IMG/VR virus record: IMGVR_UViG_3300028592_000074
Span: 1-27,271 of that record
DNA length: 27,271 nt
Strand: one strand, 5' to 3'
DNA from: a virus
The position numbers and the translations under genes were made by a program. Positions 6,585 through 15,607 of the stretch are shown here, piece by piece (within the stretch, counting starts at the first letter, position 1; each line of letters opens with the position of its first letter). The notes beneath the pieces were generated by a model, which was given only the letters and a program-made list of their open reading frames with translations, had not been told where the DNA came from and ran no database searches.

Positions 6585-9500
6585 GTGACCGCGACCCTGC
6601 CGGACGGTATGGAGTACAAGAACGCGATGGCGCAGAGCTGCGCCGATGCCGTCGCAGGCGTGGGAGTCTGGGGCAGCGAGTACCCCGACGAGGACGGCGT
6701 CCGCAACCACATCGTCGCCGTCACCGGCGTACGCGACGAGGTCGGCGACATCATCGTTCCCGGCGCGTTCATCAAGACGCTGCAGCGGCTGACCCCGAAG
6801 GCCTGCATCGGGCACGACTGGAACCGCGCCATCGGCGACCCCGAGGCCATCGAAGAGGTCATGCCCGGCGATCCCCGCCTGCCCCGGGAAGACCGGTTCG
6901 GTAAGCCGTGGAATCCGAGGGCCGGTGCACTGTTCGCGCGCACGCGCTACAACCTGGACAAGAAGGACGGTCGGGAGGCCTACTCCGACGCCAAGTTCTA
7001 CGGCCCCCGTCTCGCCACCTCCATCGGCTACGTCGACCCCAAGGACGACAACGGCAAGCCGCTGCACTCCTACAAGAAGATCGACCCCGACACCGGCCTG
7101 ATGACCCGATTCCTGCCCGAGCTGCAGCTGTTCGAGTACAGCCAGGTCCTGCACGGCGCCCACCTGCTTGCCGGAGGACTCAAGACCAGCATGCCGACGC
7201 GGCTGGAACGCAAGCAGCGCCCGGACATGGAGTTGAAGGTGCGCCTGGTACGCGACTCCTCCTACTGGGGTCTGCCGCTCGGCACCCCGATCCGGCCGGG
7301 CATGAAGCCGCAGGGCCCGAAAGCCCGTCGCCTGGTCGCCGCCGGACAGCAGGCCGACGAGACCGCCGGTGCCGTCGAGGTCGACGCGAACAACCTGCGC
7401 ATCGAACCCACCGCCAAGGGCAAGCAGAAAGGCCCGACGGCGGTCGACACCGCGTACAGCTTCGTCATCGGCATGATCGATGAGGAGCTGGACCCGTTCG
7501 ACGACGAGTTCACCATCGACGACGACCCGAACAACAAGATCAACAAGGGTGAGCCGTACAACCCGCTCGACATCCTGATCGCCAACGCCGTCCCCCCGGC
7601 CGAACTCGAAGAGGACCTGCGCAACGCCGACTGGGACAATGATCGGCTCGGCGACGCGGCCGAACGTCAAGGCGAGATCGATTCGTACATCGCCGACGTC
7701 ACTGACGCCTACCGCGAGAAGTACAACGCCGAACTGGTCCGGCAGAACGACACTGGCGACAGTGAGGTCGCGGACGGGACCCCCAAGATCGAGGGTCAAG
7801 CCGCCGAAGTTCCCGGCGATCAGCAGTCGCAGGAGGCCGGGCCTGACGGTGTTTCCGCCAGCGACTTGACCCCAGGTTCCACTTTTATCGATCCCGATAC
7901 CGGTAACACCGTCACCGTCGACGTCGCCAAGCCGAGTGACAAGTTGCCAGGGCACATGGTCGTGCAGGGCACTGACAGCGAGGGTGAGGTCTACGACGCG
8001 GTTGTGGCCACGGATACCGTGCTGCCTGCCGCGCCGCAACCGCAGAGCAGCAAGCCGACCCCGGAAGAGTGGCAGGCGGCCCAGGCGGACATGGCCGCTG
8101 CCGGACAGCCCGCCGAGGATCCGAACCGGCCGGTCGTCTCCGCTGGCACCGGCCAGCAGGCACCGGCGCAGCAGGGCCTGATCGGTTCGAAGGCCATGCA
8201 CAGCGGTGACCCGGTGACCGTGCGCGCCGTCGACGGCGACACCGCGACCGTGCACAACGCCCGCACCGAGGAGGTCTACGAGGTTCCGGCCGCTGATCTG
8301 CTGACCGGCGGGGCGAGCCCTGATCAGCCGACCACGGTCAAGGTCAACGAAGCGCAGCGTGACGCGCTCGACCTCGCGTTCGGCAGCGGCGAACCGGTCG
8401 AGGTGTCCGGCGCCGAACTGGGCGCCGACGCGCTGATCGTCTCCAACATCGCCGAAGCCGTGTGGACGATCGACACGGCGATCGAGGTACTGGAGGACAA
8501 CCCGGACCGGAAGCGCACGCACGGCCGTGCCCTGCGGGCGATGCGGAACAAGATCGCGAAGATGGCGAAGCCCGGCGAGCCTCTCGGCGGCGGGCGGTCA
8601 GAAGACCAGTCCGCTGCCGCAGCCGAGGGTGAGCCGATCGCGGCACCGGGCGCTGACGTCACCGCGCCCGCGACGATGGAACCCGATGTCGCAGCACCCG
8701 AGGGCGAGACCCCTGAATCCGGGATGGCCGAAGCCCCCCCCGCGCCGGTCGTACCGCCTGTCGGCGATGACGTCGGCCGTTTTCCGGACGGCACCAAGCC
8801 CAGCCCGAAGCTGATCGCCGCACTCGGCGGCGCGACCTGGGTGACCGGCATGAGGGTCTACAGCAGCGGCGGACCCCAGAAGCAGGCCGACGGCTGGATG
8901 GTGAGCGGCCACGCCAACACCCTCTACCCGCTGCACACGAAGAAAGTGGGCACCCAGGCCTTCCCCTCCACTTCGGAGAGAGGTGCGCGCACCAGCTTCC
9001 TGATCAACGAGGAAGGCGCCCGACTGCTCGCGCCCTACCTGCCCAACGGCGGGCAGCGCGACGAAGCCACCACACCGGAAGCGTTGCCGGACAACGGTGA
9101 CGTCACGCCAGAACCGTCTACTGAGGCCGCTCCGGAACGGGGTCACCCAGGAAATCGTCCCGCCACCGGACTGGCTGACCTGTCCGACGCCGAGCTGGAA
9201 AGCCAGCTGGCCGACTCCCGCGCCCAGCTGCAGAAGATCCAGGACCTGGCGACCCGACTGGAAAGCACCGGCGGGGTCACCGACGCCGTACGCGCCGCCC
9301 AGGTCGCGGCCGAGAACCACAACCGCGCACTCGAACAGGAAGCCACGCGTCGTGGCACGGGGGCGCCTGGAGACGCCGCTGGCGGTCCCGTCCCGAACGA
9401 CGGGGAAGCACTTCCTGCCGGAGATGGCGACGGCCTTGTCGAGGACATCGGCCAGGCCCAGACCGAGGCGATCGCCGAAGACGCCGTCATCGAGGAAACC

Positions 9501-12500
9501 GAGCAGATCGGCGCCAGCGAGATCGCCGACGCCGACGAGATCGTCGACGCCGGATTCGGTGTCACCGAGGCGCCTGACGGCGAGTTCGAGATCGACGACG
9601 ACATCGCCGACCGGCAGGACCGCGTCGCCTCCCTGCTCGTCCAGGCCGAAGCGGGCAGCCTCGACCTGTCCCGTGACCGCGTCGGCGATGACCAGCTGCG
9701 CACCACCCGCGCCGACATCGTCGACGAGCTCCGCCTGCAGCAGCACCTCGAACGGCGTCGCACCGGCGAGCAGGCCGTCAGCCGCCAGCGCTCCGACGCC
9801 CAGGCCGCCGACGACCTGGCACCACAGGAAGGCGACAGCGAACCCGCCGCACCCGAGGAGACCGGGCCGAAACCACGTCCCGGTGTCGCTGGTGCCGCCG
9901 AAGATCTCGCCGACGCGCTCGAATCCGGCAGCGACGACCGGATCGACGCCGCGACCGACCGTTTCCGCAAGGCACTGAACCGGTCCCGGTCCGACTCGCC
10001 GATCGTCGCGGAACTGCGCGCCATGCTCGCCCCCGAATCCGGTGCCTACGACCCGGACGCCCTGCGCGACGCCGCCCAGCGCCTGCGCGAGGAGCAGCGC
10101 GCCAAGCGCAACGAGGGCGCCCGGCGGCGACGCACCGCGCGCCGGTTCGAACGCGAACGCCTGCGCTCCCTGCTCGGCCAGGTCGAAGCCGAGATGCGCA
10201 ACCGCGACCTCGACTACGACCCGATCCCCGATGAGGACGGCACCGTCACCCTCGATCTCGCCGTCGCCAAGCCGGTCGTCTGGGAAACCCGCACCGAACG
10301 TGAAAGCTGGTCAGGAACCGACTTCCGTCTCGACGAACTCAACGGAACCGGCTACCAGGCCAGCATCACCTCCTACGGTGACCGGCCCAGCATCCATGGT
10401 GCGCGGACGCCCACCTATGCGTGGACCGTCGTCGCCGACGACGGCGTTGTGCTGGCAACCGGCTCCGGCGCGGCCCCGGACGTCGACAGCGCCCAGACCA
10501 CCATCGAGATCGCGCTGGACACCCAGCGACGCCTCGGCCTGATCCCCGCCGACGCGCAGATCCCGCAGGGCGCCGTGTCCGAAGACACCTCCGCCACTCC
10601 GCACGCCGACATCGTCGACGCCGTGCAGCGCATGCAGCGCAAGATCGACGAGGGTCGCGAGTACAACCCGATCACCGGCCGTCCGGACCCGCTCAACCAG
10701 AACCTCCCCGCACTGCCCGTAGTCGCACCGATCTACATCGACGCCGACCAGGCCCGCAAATACCTGGAAAGCAGGGGTGCCACCGATCGTCACGGCAGCA
10801 AGCTGGTCGAGTCGTACCGCTGGGACACCGCGAAGCTCACCCCGGGCGCCGGTTTGGCCGTGGTCGACGACCTGAAAGGCCAGCCGCAGATCGTGCACAC
10901 CCGCAGCGGCGCCACGTTCGGCGTGATCGGCACCGACCTGGGCAAACTGTCCCGCGCCGACTTGTTGCGGTACGCCACGATCGCCGAGGCCACTCGTGAC
11001 GCCGACGGCAACCTGGTCGACTGGCGGCAGGACGGCCGCGACCTGGCCGCCGACATCAACGGACGGCGATACCCGGCGGCCACGAACAACGGCCACAGAG
11101 GATTGCAGGAGGTCGCGCTCGACCGGCTGACCCGCGAGAAGATCGCCGCCGGGGCGTTCACCCACCCGCTCGTGCTGCGCGGGCACGAGATGATCGACGG
11201 CGTCACCAACCCGACACGGCGCGAGTTCGTGAACGACCAGCACCGCGCACTAGGGCAGATCATCAACGCGCGGTCCGGCAGGGTCGCCCCCGCCGACAAG
11301 AAAACCTTGGACACGGCCAAGGGCGCGCGCGTGCTCGCCGCCATGGGCGCCCCGGACGCGGCCGCAGCGCTGCTCACCCGCCGGGCCGCCGAGCTCGATG
11401 AGCAGTTCGAGGGTGACGCGCCCAGTCACGGCTCCGCGCTACTGCGGTCGCTGGCCACCGGCTACCTCGGCATGTTCTCGCCGGTGCGCTCGCACGGCGA
11501 ACGTGTCGGCGACATGAAGGTCGGCGAACGGCTGTTCCTGGAAGAGCGCTCCGCCGACGGTGGCAAGCCGCAGCTGCGTAGTTTCCGGGCGCTCGCACCG
11601 GCGCGCCGCGACCCCCGGGGCGGGCCGTCTGACCTGATCACGCCGGTGATCGACGAGAAGACCGGCGAGCAGAAGTTCCTGCACACCGATGTCGGCCAGT
11701 TCCGCGTTGAGGACACCGAGGAACGCGCCTACGGCTATAGCCCGCTCGGTGGTGGCCGGTCGCACGGCAACTACGCCGTGGTCGGACCGGGCGAGGAGAT
11801 GCCCGAGACCGTTGATGATCTGGCATCGCGGGCGTTCGACGACGTCGCCGCCATCCCTCAGGACGTGCTCGACGCGGCAGCCGAAGCACTGCCCGAATCC
11901 AGGAGGGAGACCACCGTGCGCCGCGCGGCCGCCGAGGAGGGCCGCCGGGCACCTCGTCGCGGCACCCCGCGTGCGCCCAAGCGGACCGCTGAGCCTCTTG
12001 CCGCACCTGAGCCGGTGCGCAACGAGCAGCAGCTTGCCGAAGCCCAGGGCAGGACACTGGGGGCGTTCCTGGGCATGCCGTTCGAGTACGGCGACACCCC
12101 CACGAACGGATTCGGCAGCATCGAAGCGGCCCGCGAACACCTGGTCGCACTGGAGAACGGACCGGAACCCCGGTCGGCCAGTTCGGCGCGCGCGGTCATC
12201 AAGTTCATCGACGACGGGGAGATGACGCTGTCCCCTGGTGGCATGTTCGCGGTGCACAAGAAGACCGGCTTGGTGACCCACCTGCCGTCGAGTCAGCGCG
12301 TGTGGCCGCCGCCCCCCAGTTCCAGGGCCTCGTTCGAGGACTACGTGCAGGCGGGCGGGCTGGCCAACCAGTCGATCGGCCTGCGAGTGGCGCGCGCCCT
12401 GGAATCCGGGGTATTCGACGGCGAGCAGATCGACTGGTCCGGCGACGGCATGACAGCGGTCACGCAGACCAATGCGATCGGCAAGCGCAACGGCGGATCC

Positions 12501-13736
12501 CACCCACTGCGGACCGCGCAGCGTGCCGCGTTCCTGGACGGCGTGCTCGGCACCTCGAAGAAGCCGCTGGCCGCCGACGCGACCATGTTCACCGGCGCGG
12601 CTGACGGCGCGCTCGACTTCGACGCGCCCAACGCGGAGGCCTTCGACAACCCCGTGGACAAGGTCGTCGACTACGAGGGCAAGAACGGCTACACCGCCGA
12701 CAGCAAGGCCGGGGAGACCACGGCGAAGCGGGTGGCGGTCGAGCTGCGGCTGGTGCAGCCGCTGGCGAAGGCCGCGCCGCTGGACGCGGTGCGCAGGCTG
12801 ACCCGGTTGGCCGACGAGCTGGACGGCAAGACGGTCACCATGCGGGCGACCCGCCGGGACAGTTCGGGCGATCAGACGCTGACGCTGACACCGTCCGACG
12901 ATCTGCGCGCGATGGCGTCGACGATCACGGATGTGTACGACCCGAAGAAGATCAGCACGTCGGCGCTGTTCCGGCAGGCCGGGATGGTCGGCCAGGTCGA
13001 GCTGAACAAGCCGAAGATCAGCTCTGGCCGCACCTGGGAGGACCCGAACGGCGTCGTCGCGCGGCAGGTCGAACAGCAGATCACGGACGCGGGCGGCCTG
13101 CGGTTCTACCGTGACGAGAACGGCATGCTGCATGCCACGTTCGCCGGTGTCGACATCGCTGACGGGCAGCACAACGGGCGCACCTTCGACGGCGACTCGA
13201 TCGCCCTGAACGGGTCGATCAAGCTCGGCCCGGACGGCAGGCTGACCGTGTCCTACAGTCGGGGCAACCGGTTGATGATCATCGATGCGAGTCCGCGTTC
13301 GTGGACGTTCACTTCGGATGTCCCGGACGATGGGGACACCGACGGGGACAGCAACGGCTCCGAAACCGAGTCTCCGCAGGCAGGAGCAGGCAGGGAAAGG
13401 GACAGCGGAGAGGACGCCGGGACGGATCCGCAGAACGAAACAGGGGCGCCGGAGCAGGCGGACGATCCGGCCGTGATCGCGGAGAACCGGATCAGGGAGC
13501 TGTACGCGGAGATCGCGGACGGCCCGCAGGACTTCGTCCGGATCGCGCGCATCCGGGCGCGCCTGGGCGACATGGACAAAGCGACCGTGGACGCGGCGCT
13601 GCTGGCGATGATGGAAACCGGCCTGGTGCATCTCGCGCCCGAATCCAATACCAAGGTGCTCACCGACGAGGACCGGGCCGGGGCATTGCGGGTGGGAAGC
13701 GAGGACATGCACCTCATCGCAATCGAAGAAGAATAG
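6585..13736 (+). CDS. Prohead protease fused to a giant polyvalent protein (2383 aa)
   Basis: The start is the GTG at 6585, five bases after GGGAGAA. Residues 1 to about 205 form an HK97-type (S78) prohead protease: 'GDIIVPGAF' near 53, His77 in 'IGHDW', Ser146 in 'ATSIGY' and Glu184 in 'LFEYSQVLHGA', fitting the His/Ser/Glu triad proposed for the family. Free proteases are about 200 residues; here some 2180 more follow without a break. The extension has acidic and Pro-rich linkers, a heptad-like helical stretch (about 862-925), Arg-rich helical segments, several globular mixed alpha/beta regions I do not recognise, and an acidic disordered stretch. The C-terminal winged-helix-like domain (about 2296-2383) contains 'FVRIARIRARLGD' and ends in 'MHLIAIEEE'. 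This matches polyvalent proteins: multi-domain products packaged in the head and delivered with the DNA. The protease would mature the capsid encoded next and may cut its own tail. Confidence 0.85.
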   Translation: MTATLPDGMEYKNAMAQSCADAVAGVGVWGSEYPDEDGVRNHIVAVTGVRDEVGDIIVPGAFIKTLQRLTPKACIGHDWNRAIGDPEAIEEVMPGDPRLPREDRFGKPWNPRAGALFARTRYNLDKKDGREAYSDAKFYGPRLATSIGYVDPKDDNGKPLHSYKKIDPDTGLMTRFLPELQLFEYSQVLHGAHLLAGGLKTSMPTRLERKQRPDMELKVRLVRDSSYWGLPLGTPIRPGMKPQGPKARRLVAAGQQADETAGAVEVDANNLRIEPTAKGKQKGPTAVDTAYSFVIGMIDEELDPFDDEFTIDDDPNNKINKGEPYNPLDILIANAVPPAELEEDLRNADWDNDRLGDAAERQGEIDSYIADVTDAYREKYNAELVRQNDTGDSEVADGTPKIEGQAAEVPGDQQSQEAGPDGVSASDLTPGSTFIDPDTGNTVTVDVAKPSDKLPGHMVVQGTDSEGEVYDAVVATDTVLPAAPQPQSSKPTPEEWQAAQADMAAAGQPAEDPNRPVVSAGTGQQAPAQQGLIGSKAMHSGDPVTVRAVDGDTATVHNARTEEVYEVPAADLLTGGASPDQPTTVKVNEAQRDALDLAFGSGEPVEVSGAELGADALIVSNIAEAVWTIDTAIEVLEDNPDRKRTHGRALRAMRNKIAKMAKPGEPLGGGRSEDQSAAAAEGEPIAAPGADVTAPATMEPDVAAPEGETPESGMAEAPPAPVVPPVGDDVGRFPDGTKPSPKLIAALGGATWVTGMRVYSSGGPQKQADGWMVSGHANTLYPLHTKKVGTQAFPSTSERGARTSFLINEEGARLLAPYLPNGGQRDEATTPEALPDNGDVTPEPSTEAAPERGHPGNRPATGLADLSDAELESQLADSRAQLQKIQDLATRLESTGGVTDAVRAAQVAAENHNRALEQEATRRGTGAPGDAAGGPVPNDGEALPAGDGDGLVEDIGQAQTEAIAEDAVIEETEQIGASEIADADEIVDAGFGVTEAPDGEFEIDDDIADRQDRVASLLVQAEAGSLDLSRDRVGDDQLRTTRADIVDELRLQQHLERRRTGEQAVSRQRSDAQAADDLAPQEGDSEPAAPEETGPKPRPGVAGAAEDLADALESGSDDRIDAATDRFRKALNRSRSDSPIVAELRAMLAPESGAYDPDALRDAAQRLREEQRAKRNEGARRRRTARRFERERLRSLLGQVEAEMRNRDLDYDPIPDEDGTVTLDLAVAKPVVWETRTERESWSGTDFRLDELNGTGYQASITSYGDRPSIHGARTPTYAWTVVADDGVVLATGSGAAPDVDSAQTTIEIALDTQRRLGLIPADAQIPQGAVSEDTSATPHADIVDAVQRMQRKIDEGREYNPITGRPDPLNQNLPALPVVAPIYIDADQARKYLESRGATDRHGSKLVESYRWDTAKLTPGAGLAVVDDLKGQPQIVHTRSGATFGVIGTDLGKLSRADLLRYATIAEATRDADGNLVDWRQDGRDLAADINGRRYPAATNNGHRGLQEVALDRLTREKIAAGAFTHPLVLRGHEMIDGVTNPTRREFVNDQHRALGQIINARSGRVAPADKKTLDTAKGARVLAAMGAPDAAAALLTRRAAELDEQFEGDAPSHGSALLRSLATGYLGMFSPVRSHGERVGDMKVGERLFLEERSADGGKPQLRSFRALAPARRDPRGGPSDLITPVIDEKTGEQKFLHTDVGQFRVEDTEERAYGYSPLGGGRSHGNYAVVGPGEEMPETVDDLASRAFDDVAAIPQDVLDAAAEALPESRRETTVRRAAAEEGRRAPRRGTPRAPKRTAEPLAAPEPVRNEQQLAEAQGRTLGAFLGMPFEYGDTPTNGFGSIEAAREHLVALENGPEPRSASSARAVIKFIDDGEMTLSPGGMFAVHKKTGLVTHLPSSQRVWPPPPSSRASFEDYVQAGGLANQSIGLRVARALESGVFDGEQIDWSGDGMTAVTQTNAIGKRNGGSHPLRTAQRAAFLDGVLGTSKKPLAADATMFTGAADGALDFDAPNAEAFDNPVDKVVDYEGKNGYTADSKAGETTAKRVAVELRLVQPLAKAAPLDAVRRLTRLADELDGKTVTMRATRRDSSGDQTLTLTPSDDLRAMASTITDVYDPKKISTSALFRQAGMVGQVELNKPKISSGRTWEDPNGVVARQVEQQITDAGGLRFYRDENGMLHATFAGVDIADGQHNGRTFDGDSIALNGSIKLGPDGRLTVSYSRGNRLMIIDASPRSWTFTSDVPDDGDTDGDSNGSETESPQAGAGRERDSGEDAGTDPQNETGAPEQADDPAVIAENRIRELYAEIADGPQDFVRIARIRARLGDMDKATVDAALLAMMETGLVHLAPESNTKVLTDEDRAGALRVGSEDMHLIAIEEE

Positions 13737-13754
13737 CCGAGAATTAAGCGGCTA
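13734..13754. promoter_or_regulatory. TAGCCG-N9-CGGCTA palindrome
   Basis: Perfect 6-bp arms separated by nine bases, starting on the stop codon of the giant gene. It has the same 21-bp frame as the palindromic spacers of the promoters at 6518, 15537 and 16827. The flanking hexamers here (AGAATA, TAACGC) are poor promoter boxes, so it may be an operator without a promoter, or a small hairpin. Confidence 0.5.
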
Positions 13755-13776
13755 ACGCATTTTGGGAATACGACAC

Positions 13777-13806
13777 GCCGGGCGGATCCCATTCCGCCCG
13801 GCTTTG
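13777..13806 (+). terminator. Intrinsic terminator after the giant gene
   Basis: A perfect 10-bp stem GCCGGGCGGA / TCCGCCCGGC (13777-13786 with 13793-13802) with a 6-base loop, followed by TTTGT. It separates transcription of the protease fusion from the capsid gene. Confidence 0.8.
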
Positions 13807-13812
13807 TCGATC

Positions 13813-13818
13813 TACCCT
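13813..13818 (+). promoter_or_regulatory. Putative -10 box of the capsid gene
   Basis: TACCCT immediately after the terminator, identical to the -10 candidates at 2287 and 16897. Transcription from here would give a leader of about 65 bases before the capsid ATG. No good -35 is visible. A separate promoter makes sense for a protein needed in hundreds of copies. Confidence 0.4.
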
Positions 13819-13889
13819 CCCATCAGCGCGCTTGGTGCTGACCGGCGCTACACCACCCCGTCGGTAACAACTGGGAGGGATCGACCCCC

Positions 13890-15242
13890 ATGAGTGGCAC
13901 CATCACGCTCGACAAGAAGAGCCTGCGTCAGACCCTCGCCACCAAGTCGGCCGAGATCGACGCGTTCACCAAGAACGGCATCAAGGACGAGAGCGGCAAC
14001 GGCGACCTCGTCGTCTCCGTCGAGGACGCTCGCACCTTCCGCAAGCTCATGAACGAGTGCAAGGAACTGCGGGGCCTGCTCGCCGACCTCGAAGGCCACG
14101 CCGAGATCAAGGCCTACCTCGACGACCCCGGCAGCGCCCCCCTGGCCGCCCAGCAGGGCGCCGCCCAGCTCGTCGCCCCCCGCCAGTACAAGAGCGTCGG
14201 CGAGCGGTTCGTCGAATCCAAGGCGTTCAAGGAGCGCGCCACCAACGGCATCATGTCCGACTCCTTCCTGGTCGACGAGGACCTCACCTCGCTGGAGAAG
14301 AAGGACATCTACACCGCCGCCGGTGGCACGCTCACCCGGTTCTCGTTCGGCCGCGTCGAGCAGGAGCCGATCGTCCCGCGCCCGTACCGCACGGACCGTG
14401 TGCGCGATCTGTTCCCGGTCGCCAACACCAACGCCAACCTGATCGAATACCTGCGCGTGCTCGGCTACCTGGACGGCGAGAACAACGCCCGCACCGTGCC
14501 GGAGCGTGAGACGGATTCGCCGACCTCGGTTTTCGGCCTGAAGCCGCACACGCGGCTCAAGCTCGCCCCCGCGCAGGCGCCCATCCGCACGATCGCCCAC
14601 TACGAACTCGCCCACCGCAACACCCTCGACGACGAACCGCAGCTGCGCTCGATCATCGACACCGAGCTGCTCTACGGCCTGCGGCTCGTCGAGGACGACC
14701 AGGTCCTCAACGGCGACGGCACCGGCGAGAACCTGCTCGGCATCATGCGCACGCCGGGCATCCAGCTCTACCCCGGCCCGGGCTTGGGCTACGGCCAGGC
14801 TGGTACGCCGGTCAAGGAGAACGACACCAAGGTCGACGCCGTCCGGCGTGCCGCGACCCGCGTCATGCTCGCCTACTTCTCTCCGACCGGCGTGGTCCTC
14901 CACCCGTTCGACTGGGAGGAGATGGAGCTCACCAAGGACAAGAACCTCAACTACATCCTCGCGATCAACGTCGCGATCGGTGCCGAGAAGAGGATCTGGC
15001 AGATGCCGGTCGTCGCCACCCCGGCGATGAACCAGGGATCCTCGCTGATCGGCGCGTTCGGCCTGGGCGCGAAGATCTACGACCGCCAGCAGTCCAACAT
15101 CAGGGTCGCCGAGCAGCACGACGACCTGTTCATCCGCAACGCGATCGCGATCCTGGCGGAGCAGCGGATCGGCTTGACCGTCTCCCGCCCGGAGTCGTTC
15201 GTCAAGGTGGACCTGACCACCGCCTACGACAACACCCCGTGA
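13890..15242 (+). CDS. Major capsid protein (HK97 fold)
   Basis: 450 residues from the ATG at 13890, with GGGAGG about ten bases upstream. The N-terminal roughly 100 residues are charged and helical, as expected of the delta/scaffold domain removed by the prohead protease, followed by an Ala/Gln-rich linker suited to cleavage. The rest follows the Phage_capsid (HK97) pattern: 'SDSFLVDEDL', the 'RLKLAPAQAPIRTIAHYEL' strand region, 'LLYGLRLVEDDQVLNGDGTGENLLGI' (in part), 'VVLHPFDWEEMEL', and the closing 'AEQRIGLTVSRPESFVKVDL'. It is the structural shell protein and the likely substrate of the protease domain encoded just upstream. It is framed by its own promoter candidate and a terminator. Confidence 0.93.
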   Translation: MSGTITLDKKSLRQTLATKSAEIDAFTKNGIKDESGNGDLVVSVEDARTFRKLMNECKELRGLLADLEGHAEIKAYLDDPGSAPLAAQQGAAQLVAPRQYKSVGERFVESKAFKERATNGIMSDSFLVDEDLTSLEKKDIYTAAGGTLTRFSFGRVEQEPIVPRPYRTDRVRDLFPVANTNANLIEYLRVLGYLDGENNARTVPERETDSPTSVFGLKPHTRLKLAPAQAPIRTIAHYELAHRNTLDDEPQLRSIIDTELLYGLRLVEDDQVLNGDGTGENLLGIMRTPGIQLYPGPGLGYGQAGTPVKENDTKVDAVRRAATRVMLAYFSPTGVVLHPFDWEEMELTKDKNLNYILAINVAIGAEKRIWQMPVVATPAMNQGSSLIGAFGLGAKIYDRQQSNIRVAEQHDDLFIRNAIAILAEQRIGLTVSRPESFVKVDLTTAYDNTP

Positions 15243-15261
15243 TCGGTTAGCCGAACGCGAC

Positions 15262-15296
15262 GAAGCCCCGCCGGACCTTCCGCCCGGCGGGGCTTC
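15262..15296. terminator. Bidirectional terminator between capsid gene and moron
   Basis: A perfect 13-bp stem, GAAGCCCCGCCGG paired with CCGGCGGGGCTTC, and a 9-base loop. It lies between convergent genes and can serve both. Its sequence is the reverse complement of the hairpin at 15565-15599 over 34 of 35 bases, loop included. Confidence 0.8.
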
Positions 15297-15308
15297 GTGC
15301 TGTCGGGG

Positions 15309-15530
15309 TCAGGCATCCACGTTGGCGTTGAACCAGTCCTTGCCGTTCTCGGTGAACTGGCCACGGGCGTTGATGAGGCCGCGCCGTTGCAGCGCGTTCT
15401 GGGTGCCGATGCGCACGTAGTTGGATCTGCCGAAGTCTTTGGCCATGCACACGTTGAGTTCGCCGTCCACGTCCACTTCGGCGTTGCGCATCGCCTTGTC
15501 CATGGCCGGGGGGAGCTTGTTCGTCTTCAT
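15309..15530 (-). CDS. Small winged-helix-like protein (moron gene)
   Basis: 73 residues from the ATG at 15530. The -10 box of its promoter ends only 6 bases before the ATG, so the transcript is probably leaderless; accordingly there is no ribosome-binding site. The C-terminal half has the pattern of a winged helix ('TQNALQRRGLINARGQFT' then 'NGKDWF'), like the recognition helix and wing of small actinobacterial wHTH proteins. The family is not recognised. It sits alone, opposite in direction to the capsid gene, with its own promoter and with matching terminator hairpins on each side, the usual layout of a phage moron. A regulatory role is plausible, and it could bind the palindrome in its own promoter, but nothing here proves it. 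Confidence 0.7.
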   Translation of the reverse strand: MKTNKLPPAMDKAMRNAEVDVDGELNVCMAKDFGRSNYVRIGTQNALQRRGLINARGQFTENGKDWFNANVDA

Positions 15531-15536
15531 GAGTTT

Positions 15537-15565
15537 AGAATAGCCGTTAGATTGACGGCTGTCAA
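15537..15565 (-). promoter_or_regulatory. Near-consensus leaderless promoter with palindromic spacer
   Basis: On the minus strand: -35 TTGACA (15560-15565), a 17-base spacer GCCGTCAATCTAACGGC, and a -10 TATTCT (15537-15542), then six bases to the ATG. The spacer is an inverted repeat, GCCGT-N7-ACGGC. This is the strongest sigma70-type promoter in the window. The -35 box touches the T-run of the adjoining terminator. A protein bound to the spacer would block RNA polymerase, so a repressed promoter is the natural reading. Confidence 0.8.
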
Positions 15566-15599
15566 AAGCCCCGCCGGGCGGAAGGTCCGGCGGGGCTTC
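15565..15599 (-). terminator. Intrinsic terminator of the leftward moron pair, second copy
   Basis: Read on the minus strand, a 12-13 bp GC-rich stem with a 9-base loop is followed by TTTT, a textbook terminator for the gene ending at 15608. It is the inverted copy of the element at 15262-15296. The T-run runs straight into the TTGACA -35 box of the next gene. Confidence 0.85.
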
Positions 15600-15607
15600 G
15601 TGCTGTG

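Noticed and set aside
11439-13712. 757-codon minus-strand open frame inside the giant gene
   Set aside because: It is Arg/Gly/Val-rich, without domains, and antisense to the frame that continues the protease fusion and ends in a winged-helix-like domain.
15243-15256. CGGTTAGCCGAAC after the capsid stop as another operator copy
   Set aside because: Only one arm of the 21-bp palindrome is present and no promoter boxes fit.
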